Translations under genes and position numbers: made by a program
Assembly: GCA_001871075.1 (NCBI GenBank)
Contig: MNUP01000043.1
Span: 1-10,419 of the forward strand
Length of the DNA: 10,419 nucleotides
DNA from: Candidatus Desantisbacteria bacterium CG1_02_49_89
GTDB taxonomy: Bacteria; Desantisbacteria; UBA1551
Reading direction: 5' to 3'
The notes under the pieces: model-generated
The model's database searches: none
What the model saw: the letters and a program-made list of their open reading frames with translations, nothing else
What the model was told of the DNA's origin: nothing
Shown: positions 5,444-10,419 of the stretch, one piece after another
Layout of the letters: every line of letters begins with the position of its first letter
Position numbering within the stretch: position 1 is the first letter of the stretch

Positions 5444-7225
5444 ATGCCTTTCAAAAAAACCCTATTGATCACCTGTTCTTTTGCTATAGCCTGTTTTTCG
5501 GCGCAGGGGGAGGCCGGAGTGAAAGAAGTGTCTGATGGCAGCATGAAAGTCACGGCAGTTGAGGAGAAAGGGGAGATCTCCGGTTTTGATCTTTCGGCCG
5601 GCGGGAAGATTATCGCGCCCGTGCGCCTTTCGTCAAACGGTTTTATAACGGCTTTAAAAGCCGAAGCAAAGGAAGAGGGAAAAACGAAGACCCTTACGCT
5701 GTCCGGGCTGAAGGGAAAGCCAGGGACAGGCGTGAAGTTCGATGCTTCTGATTTCGTTTCGATCGCGATAACCACGGGCGAGCTGTACCCGGTTGTCAGG
5801 TTCAAGATAACCCTTGCCGAATTCAGCGAAGACGCGTGGAAGGCAGGCGCAGGGAACTGCCCGTTCCATTTCATAACCTGTTCTATGCCTGACGCGGACG
5901 CCTGGCAGATGAGGGGATGGACAATGGCAACCCCGAAAGCAGACCAGTTCCCGCTTTTAATAGATCCCCACGGAGGGAATGACTGCGAAATCGCTTCAAA
6001 ATTCAACAGAAACTGGAGTTACATCTGCCCGCTGGGCGGCCACCCCGTGCCCGCGATCGGTATCTGGGCTCCTGAGAGAAAACACTACGTCGCGTTCCTT
6101 TTTCAGGGAGCAAGGTTCCTTGATCACACCGAGAAATATATAGCGACAGCGTACTGCTGGAAAGAAGGCAGCGATAACCAGTTCATAACGCTCGCGTATC
6201 CTTACGGCGGAGCGCTCTACCAGAGCCTGGTGCTCCCCAAAAAAGGTGATTCGTTCGGGTCGTGGTTCCACCTGGTATGGTCCATTGACATGCCTGCCGC
6301 GAAAGAGCCGCACGAACTGATGCACGAATTTATTTTTGCGAAATATTCCGCGTTACTCCCGCAGGTTCCCCGCATTAACGATATGTCATACCTGACCGGC
6401 CAGAGCCAGAAAGCGCTGAAGGTTTTCCCCCAGGCGTCCGGAACAGGCCTGGTCTATAAAAGCGGCGGGGACGCGTTTTCAGAACCGGGCGGGATGTATA
6501 TCAGCGGGTTTGACATGCACAGGGAGCTGCCGGTTGAAGCCGCTTTCAGGAGAAAGCAGAAAGCGGAAATAGAAAGGTGCAAGAAAGACCTTGAGTATCT
6601 CTATCCCCTTGCCAAAAAGATCAAGGCCGGCGGGGATGAATGTATAGTCTGGGAAGAGCCGCTTGAAGGAAAGTGGAAACCGGGGTGGGACCCTGACAAC
6701 AGGAGCATACACAACAGCGATATGTGGGCTCCGGGTATATCTCTGGTCGACCTTTACCGCAACGAGAAAGACCCCAAATACCTTCCCTGGATAGACGGCA
6801 TCTACAACTGGACCAAGCATTTCCTGTTCACCCGCAACGAGTTCCACGATGTCCCGTCTTCCCCGTTCGCCATCGGCTGCAATATGATGTGCACCTTCCT
6901 TATGGATTACTATTTTACCTTCAAACACGACCCTGAAAGGGCGCAGAAAGCAAAGGACGCGGTTGATATGGCAAGGGCGTACCTTTACAGGTACCTGCCG
7001 ATATGGCCTTCTGACAACGACGAGGCTGATAACCTGGACAGCGCTTTCCTCTTAGAGCCCAATTCAGGCAGGGACTGGGCCGCGCTTGCCTGCGCCAACG
7101 AGGTGCAATGGGTCCTGAACGAGATCACCGAAATTTACGTGCATACCGGGGACAAGAAGCTGAATTACTACATGAAAGGCAATCTTGAGCGCTGGTACCT
7201 GCTATACAGGGACGAATTACCATAA
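5444..7225 (+). CDS. Large secreted protein, N-terminal part (probable six-hairpin/toroid glycan-active enzyme), broken by a frameshift
   Basis: I do not recognise a named family. The 593-residue frame starts with a signal peptide: MPFKK, then a hydrophobic stretch to about residue 20. A Cys in AIAC at residue 17 leaves a lipoprotein possible. Residues about 25-280 look beta-rich. Residues about 370-590 are helical and rich in Trp, Tyr and Asp, with segments such as DMWAPGISLVDLYRNEKDPKY and GIYNWTKHFLFTRNEFHDV. These resemble alpha/alpha-toroid glycosidases and polysaccharide lyases, but that is an inference. The ATG abuts the PHP stop, with GGGAGG just upstream. The protein stops abruptly at YLLYRDELP while similar composition continues in the +1 frame, so this is most likely the first half of one longer protein. 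Confidence 0.72.
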   Translation: MPFKKTLLITCSFAIACFSAQGEAGVKEVSDGSMKVTAVEEKGEISGFDLSAGGKIIAPVRLSSNGFITALKAEAKEEGKTKTLTLSGLKGKPGTGVKFDASDFVSIAITTGELYPVVRFKITLAEFSEDAWKAGAGNCPFHFITCSMPDADAWQMRGWTMATPKADQFPLLIDPHGGNDCEIASKFNRNWSYICPLGGHPVPAIGIWAPERKHYVAFLFQGARFLDHTEKYIATAYCWKEGSDNQFITLAYPYGGALYQSLVLPKKGDSFGSWFHLVWSIDMPAAKEPHELMHEFIFAKYSALLPQVPRINDMSYLTGQSQKALKVFPQASGTGLVYKSGGDAFSEPGGMYISGFDMHRELPVEAAFRRKQKAEIERCKKDLEYLYPLAKKIKAGGDECIVWEEPLEGKWKPGWDPDNRSIHNSDMWAPGISLVDLYRNEKDPKYLPWIDGIYNWTKHFLFTRNEFHDVPSSPFAIGCNMMCTFLMDYYFTFKHDPERAQKAKDAVDMARAYLYRYLPIWPSDNDEADNLDSAFLLEPNSGRDWAALACANEVQWVLNEITEIYVHTGDKKLNYYMKGNLERWYLLYRDELP

Positions 7226-8984
7226 AAGCATAAGCGAATACCCGGAAACGGCATTCACAGAAGGCCTGGGGTTCTTCGACGGGGCAGGCCCGGGAAGAGG
7301 CGGGAGGTACAACTTCGGAGTAGGCGGCATACTGCCCTTCCATTTTCCGATAGGTAATTCAATGCTGCGCGTCACAGCCGGGGAAAAGGGCGCGTTCGCA
7401 TGCAACAAAAAAGGAGCGCACACCTATATAACGGAATACCGCTACTCGCAAGACGGCAATTTCGCGTTCAGGGTAAAAAGCAAACTGAAAGAGCCTTTCG
7501 ACGTTTCGATCACCTTCCCTTTTTATAACATAACTGACAAAACCGTGAAGATCGCCCGCGGCGATACCAGGATGGAGCTTGTAAGGTCCGAGGGTTACAA
7601 GACCCCGCCCACAAGCCCGTCATCGCTTTACGTGATGGGGGTCCTTGACGAAGACATGGTGATCGTGGGAGACGTGGATATGAAGTCCCCGGTCATAACG
7701 CTTGAGCACGGGTTTGAATACAGGAAACCCTCCGCGCTTGAGCTGAAAGACAACGGGTTTGAAATGCTTTTTCTGCCCGCGAACGCCGAGGTTGCCATTG
7801 ACTGGGAGGACGTGAATTCCTTTGCCGGGCTGCTTCCAGGTAAGCACTGCGCGTTCAAAATCCCGTATTACATAATACCTCCGGAAATAAGCCAGGGGCC
7901 GATCGCTGTTAAGGATAAGTGCAGTTTCACTGAGCCGGTTTCAGGCGCTTCCAGGATCTTTATCCTGTATTCTGAGGAAGGACCCGCCCCCGGGATTTCC
8001 GCGGTGCTTGATGATGGGAAAAACATCGCGTTTTCAGAAGACTCGGCTCTCGCGTGGAAGTTCTGGCCTCCGTGTTTCCAGAAGAAGTTCTGGATGGGAA
8101 GTGCCGCGGTACCAGCGGGAAGGAAAATTACAGGCATCATTCTGAAGGACGCGCTTGTTTTCGCTGTGACCTGCTGGAAAGGTGACGACGCGGGCCTGAA
8201 ACCGGTGATGGAATGTTTTGCCGCTGCGGCGCTTGAAGGCAAAAAAATAAAAGCCGCGGAAAAAGAAACAGGGGAATTCAAGAAAAAACTTGAGGGAGTT
8301 CCGGCCGGAAAGATGGCGATGCTGCCCCCAAGCTATGGAAGCATCGCGGCAACCCTTGCGGGCAAGATCGGCATAATGGACAAGATGAAAAAGTTGAACG
8401 ACAGCCAGCTTGTGACCCCGGAATTCTTCAACGCCCAGAAGTTCCCGGTCGCCTTTTATTTCGGTGGCGAGGAATACGTGAAAACGGTCAGGGAGGACGG
8501 GGACGGCATTGAAGCTCTGAAAAGGTACCTGGCAGGCGGCGGGTTGCTGGTGCTTATGGGCGCGGGCCCTTACCCGATGTTCTACGGGTATGAAAAAGGC
8601 GCCAGCGCGGGTTCAGACCCGTTCCTGCCGAAGATCGGAGTTCCGATGAGCTGCCCGTTCGAAAGGCCGCCCGAACCGATCGAAATGACTTTCAACAAGA
8701 ACCAGAAGATAATCAAGGGGCTTCCTGAGACGCTTCCTTTCCCGGAGACCGGGGACCAAAGGCTGCGGCCGATCCAGGCAGAGCAGGTAACAAGCGAGGC
8801 GCAGGTCACTTCAATACTTACCGCCGAGAACTACGGGGACGCCATCTGCTACATTGAATTCACCGACGGGGAGCTGAAGGGCGGGAAGATCCTTTATGTC
8901 TGGGCGACCCTGATGGGCCAGGATTACGGCCAGACCATAATGAGCGACGTGTACAAGTTCATCGCGGCGCAGCTTATCAAATAA
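7185..8984 (+). CDS. Large secreted protein, C-terminal part (beta-rich region plus glutamine-amidotransferase-like domain), in the +1 frame
   Basis: This frame overlaps the preceding one by 41 bases and has no ribosome-binding site before TTG 7185. Its first residues up to about TNYHK read through the out-of-frame end of the upstream part. I therefore take it as the continuation of the same gene. The open frame begins only at 7176, so the shift lies at 7176-7225, probably near GAATTACC (7214-7221), where RDE then YHKSISEYPE would join smoothly. Residues about 25-330 look beta-rich, with GLGFFDGAGPGRGGRYNFG at the start. Residues about 400-599 resemble a class I amidotransferase-like (ThuA/GH42-trimerisation-like) alpha/beta domain, with LKRYLAGGGLLVLMGAGP near residue 450; no catalytic Cys is evident at the nucleophile position. 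The 3' end, MSDVYKFIAAQLIK, is duplicated at 9453-9498. If expressed separately, the first in-frame ATG is 7362. Confidence 0.68.
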   Translation: MSAGTCYTGTNYHKSISEYPETAFTEGLGFFDGAGPGRGGRYNFGVGGILPFHFPIGNSMLRVTAGEKGAFACNKKGAHTYITEYRYSQDGNFAFRVKSKLKEPFDVSITFPFYNITDKTVKIARGDTRMELVRSEGYKTPPTSPSSLYVMGVLDEDMVIVGDVDMKSPVITLEHGFEYRKPSALELKDNGFEMLFLPANAEVAIDWEDVNSFAGLLPGKHCAFKIPYYIIPPEISQGPIAVKDKCSFTEPVSGASRIFILYSEEGPAPGISAVLDDGKNIAFSEDSALAWKFWPPCFQKKFWMGSAAVPAGRKITGIILKDALVFAVTCWKGDDAGLKPVMECFAAAALEGKKIKAAEKETGEFKKKLEGVPAGKMAMLPPSYGSIAATLAGKIGIMDKMKKLNDSQLVTPEFFNAQKFPVAFYFGGEEYVKTVREDGDGIEALKRYLAGGGLLVLMGAGPYPMFYGYEKGASAGSDPFLPKIGVPMSCPFERPPEPIEMTFNKNQKIIKGLPETLPFPETGDQRLRPIQAEQVTSEAQVTSILTAENYGDAICYIEFTDGELKGGKILYVWATLMGQDYGQTIMSDVYKFIAAQLIK

Positions 8985-8998
8985 AGTATCAAGTAGCG

Positions 8999-9014
8999 GC
9001 AGAGCTTGCTCTGC
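8999..9014. repeat. Perfect GC hairpin at the upstream edge of the PIN remnant
   Basis: GCAGAGC (8999-9005) and GCTCTGC (9008-9014) pair perfectly around TT. It lies 14 bases after the stop of the large secreted gene. No T tract follows it, so terminator function is doubtful. It may mark the junction where the following foreign-looking segment begins. Confidence 0.5.
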
Positions 9015-9260
9015 TGTCAATCGATAACTGAAGAAATCAAAGAACTGGCAGAAAGGTACGTTGCTGAAGGGATTATTCCAGAAAGATTCAAAAATGATGC
9101 ACGCCATATTGCTGTGGCAGTGGTGCACAACATGAACGTGATTGTAAGTTGGAATTTGGAGCATATAATCAGATTGAAAACCAAGCTGGGAATAGAAGGG
9201 ATAAATCGTCCCCTTGGCTATCAATCCATAGAGATAATGACTCCCGAGGAGGTATTGTAA
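9006..9260 (+). pseudogene. PIN-domain (VapC-like) protein, N-terminally truncated
   Basis: The readable part, from about ITEEIKELAERYVAEGIIPE onward, matches the C-terminal half of PIN-domain nucleases of toxin-antitoxin systems. It shows DARHIAVAVVHNMNVIVSWN, then EHI, and ends with LGYQSIEIMTPEEVL. In this subfamily the D..HIA...SWN..H block carries the later conserved positions. The N-terminal strand with the first catalytic Asp and the mid-domain Glu, about 60-75 residues, is missing. The only in-frame start is a TTG inside the hairpin at 8999-9014, preceded by an in-frame stop at 8994, so the upstream half is absent rather than hidden. It is therefore probably inactive as a nuclease. 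The next gene starts one base after its stop codon, the usual toxin-antitoxin operon spacing. The segment is AT-richer than the genes to its left. Confidence 0.75.
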
Positions 9261-9261
9261 A

Positions 9262-9444
9262 ATGGCTAAAATATCTAAAGTCCTTGATGAAATTCACAGG
9301 ATAAGAGAAGAGATTTATGAAGAAGAAAAAGGCTTAACTACAGAGGAAGTTTTAAAAAAGATTCATTCGGAATCAGAAAGGATTATGAAGAAATACAATC
9401 TTAAACTGAGGCGCGTAGAAAACAAAGAGACTGTAAGAGTATAA
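9262..9444 (+). CDS. Small charged protein adjacent to the PIN remnant, putative antitoxin-like partner
   Basis: The 60-residue product begins MAKISKVLDEIHRIREEIYE and continues with GLTTEEVLKKIHSESERIMKKY. It is almost wholly predicted helix with dense Glu and Lys. Short proteins with an EIHRIREEIYEE..GL pattern commonly sit beside PIN-domain genes, and I infer the same pairing here. I do not recognise a formal antitoxin family or a DNA-binding fold. The start is supported by GAGGAGG 9 bases upstream, inside the end of the PIN frame, and by a one-base intergenic gap. The frame is intact, unlike its neighbour, so it may still be translated. Confidence 0.7.
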   Translation: MAKISKVLDEIHRIREEIYEEEKGLTTEEVLKKIHSESERIMKKYNLKLRRVENKETVRV

Positions 9445-9452
9445 AAATTGTC

Positions 9453-9498
9453 AATGAGCGACGTGTACCAGTTCATCGCGACCCAGCTGATCAAATAA
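9453..9498 (+). pseudogene. Duplicated 3' end of the large secreted gene (paralogue remnant)
   Basis: These 46 bases match 8939-8984 at 42 positions, including the TAA stop. The encoded tails are MSDVYKFIAAQLIK (first copy) and MSDVYQFIATQLIK (this copy). Two of the changes alter residues conservatively, so this is the tail of a diverged paralogue and not a fresh copying error. The body of that paralogue is missing; the PIN module (8985-9452) occupies the space. Confidence 0.8.
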
Positions 9499-9535
9499 TA
9501 GACCACAGAGACTATGTAACATTTATTGCGTATTC

Positions 9536-9558
9536 GTAGGGTAAACCTTCAGGTTTGC
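9536..9558 (+). repeat. REP-like unit: GTAG followed by a hairpin (1)
   Basis: GTAG at 9536-9539 is followed by GTAAACC (9541-9547), the loop TTCA, and GGTTTGC (9552-9558). A GTAG tetranucleotide 5' of a small palindrome is the signature of REP sequences mobilised by TnpA-REP (RAYT) transposases. No such transposase lies in the window. Confidence 0.55.
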
Positions 9559-9592
9559 AAGATATTAATGTATTTGATGTATATTAAAATGA

Positions 9593-9673
9593 AATTCTTG
9601 ATTTATTTATGCAAGGCTTTAGCCTTGCGTGTTTGGGAGTAGGGGCTTTAGCCCCAGCCAAGAGTCAAGAATT
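9593..9673. repeat. Palindromic cassette with two hairpins, including a second GTAG REP-like unit
   Basis: AATTCTTGA (9593-9601) and TCAAGAATT (9665-9673) are exact inverted repeats enclosing two stems. The first is GCAAGGC-TTTA-GCCTTGC (9611-9628). The second is GGGGC-TTTA-GCCCC (9642-9655), headed by GTAG at 9639-9642. The identical TTTA loops and shared GTAGGG head link this to the unit at 9536-9558. No coding potential is seen in 9499-9665. Confidence 0.6.
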
Positions 9674-9740
9674 ATTCGGGGTGGCTGATAAGTTTAAAGG
9701 AAGAGGACGGCCCAAGAAGTCTCTGGTGCCAGAAAAATAG
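9666..9740 (+). pseudogene. Possible C-terminal scrap of an unidentified basic protein
   Basis: In one frame the segment reads ELFGVADKFKGRGRPKKS and stops at TAG 9738-9740. The GRGRPKK stretch is AT-hook-like and basic. There is no start codon with a ribosome-binding site and the 5' part overlaps the palindromic cassette, so at best this is the tail of a lost gene. It could equally be chance. Confidence 0.2.
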
Positions 9741-9883
9741 GAAAAATACAACCGTCCCACTTTTATACAGAAAAATACAAAGGAAAAAATAACTGGTGCT
9801 GGGCAAAGGACATTGAAGTAGACAACACAGGAAACATATACATCGCAACTATGGAAGGGGTTGTGAAATATAGACAGAAATAA
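9722..9883 (+). pseudogene. C-terminal remnant of a beta-propeller (NHL/SBBP-like) protein
   Basis: The frame ending at TAA 9881-9883 reads WAKDIEVDNTGNIYIATMEG and then VVKYRQK. The pattern DI.VD..GN.Y.AT..G.VK is that of one blade of NHL or SBBP-type beta-propellers. Only about one blade is recognisable; no start codon or ribosome-binding site introduces it, and the upstream sequence is palindromic repeat. I take it as the tail of a gene removed by rearrangement. It ends 12 bases before the next start. Confidence 0.5.
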
Positions 9884-9895
9884 AGGGGAATAAAG

Positions 9896-10192
9896 ATGAA
9901 AAGGCTTATCATAATTACAACATCGCTGGTTTTTGTATTGTGCGCCGGGGCTAGAATCTGGGCACAATCCGACTATACTTCAAAATTAATTGGGGAACTC
10001 AAAGATAAAAATGCGTACGTGCGAATACGTGCTGCAAGAGAGTTGGGGAGAGCAAGAGATCCTTTATCTATAGAATTCCTGATTGACGCACTAAAGGACG
10101 AACACCCGCGTGTCCGAATATTCGCGGCAAGGACTTTGGGGAAAATAGGAGATTCCATGGCTGTGAAACCCTTAATCCTGAAAAACGGATAA
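9896..10192 (+). CDS. Short secreted HEAT-repeat protein, probably truncated
   Basis: The 98-residue product has a signal peptide: MKRL followed by a hydrophobic core to about residue 20, with likely cleavage near WAQ-SDY at 23-24. Two HEAT/PBS-lyase-like repeats follow: LIGELKDKNAYVRIRAARELG at about 31-51, and FLIDALKDEHPRVRIFAARTLG. A third begins as AVKPLI and stops after LKNG. Such exported HEAT proteins normally contain many repeats, and the reading stops inside repeat three, so this looks like a truncated copy or a degraded member. AAGGGG lies about 8 bases before the ATG, so translation is plausible. Repeats of this type mediate protein contacts; no partner can be inferred. Confidence 0.7.
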   Translation: MKRLIIITTSLVFVLCAGARIWAQSDYTSKLIGELKDKNAYVRIRAARELGRARDPLSIEFLIDALKDEHPRVRIFAARTLGKIGDSMAVKPLILKNG

Positions 10193-10419
10193 AAAGCCTT
10201 CTTTTTAACTCTCGTCGTCAGGACTATCATGTAACTCATTTGCAAATTGAATAAAATTTAACACAACAATACTGTTTATTATGGTATTGCCCGATGAAAT
10301 GCAAACTGAAAATCTTTTAGTATTTGCAAAATTAATGAAAAAAGATGTTCCTCTGAATTAAGTAAGACCATCTGCACCGAAGGAAAATTAAATTTTTACA
10401 GTCTTTTTGGCATAATCCA
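10193..10419. other. Gene-poor tail of the window
   Basis: This AT-rich stretch holds no convincing gene. AAAAAG (10191-10196) and CTTTTT (10201-10206) can form a weak A-T stem right at the HEAT gene stop, which is not strong enough to call a terminator. A 26-codon frame at 10281-10361 reads MVLPDEMQTENLLVFAKLMK before its stop. It looks protein-like and may be another gene tail, but it has no ribosome-binding site and I cannot assign it. Confidence 0.4.

Noticed and set aside
8999-9014. Intrinsic terminator after the secreted gene
   Set aside because: The stem is perfect but only 7 bp, has a 2-base loop and no following T tract.
10191-10206. Terminator at the end of the HEAT gene
   Set aside because: The stem is almost all A-T pairs and would be too weak for intrinsic termination.

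Overview
The window looks like a chromosomal piece from an uncultivated bacterium. It has moderate GC in genes, AT-rich spacers, code-11 genes with GTG and TTG starts, and good Shine-Dalgarno (SD) sites at several starts. Every spacer is crowded with short palindromic or tandem repeats. That style is familiar to me from candidate phyla such as Omnitrophota and related groups, but no gene here fixes the phylum.

Bases 1-320 hold an AT-rich stretch, a heptamer tandem repeat split by a roughly 160-bp palindromic MITE-like element at a TA dinucleotide, a GC hairpin, and the ribosome-binding site of ychF. Bases 321-4382 carry conserved housekeeping genes, all on the plus strand: ychF (ribosome-binding ATPase), rpsF (S6), rpsR (S18), rplI (L9) and dnaB (replicative helicase). 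The usual ssb between rpsF and rpsR is absent; a convergent repeat array sits there instead. The rpsF-rpsR, rpsR-rplI and rplI-dnaB junctions each hold an array built on a GATTACRGT-like nonamer, with forward units after the stop codon and reverse units before the next ribosome-binding site. Other spacers hold heptamer tandem arrays of unrelated sequence.

Bases 4577-8984 hold a PHP-domain phosphoesterase followed with no gap by a large secreted protein. That protein is split into two overlapping reading frames, and the break near 7176-7225 looks like an indel inside one gene of about 1,180 codons. Its segments suggest a toroid, a beta-rich region and a glutamine-amidotransferase-like C-terminus.

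Bases 8985-10419 look like a genomic scrapyard. They contain a PIN-domain toxin remnant with a small partner gene, bracketed by two diverged copies of the 3' end of the large secreted gene. After that come GTAG-headed REP-like hairpins, remnants of a beta-propeller gene and a short secreted HEAT-repeat protein. The housekeeping operon needs little comment. The unusual content is the repeat ecology of the spacers and the bracketed module at 8939-9498.
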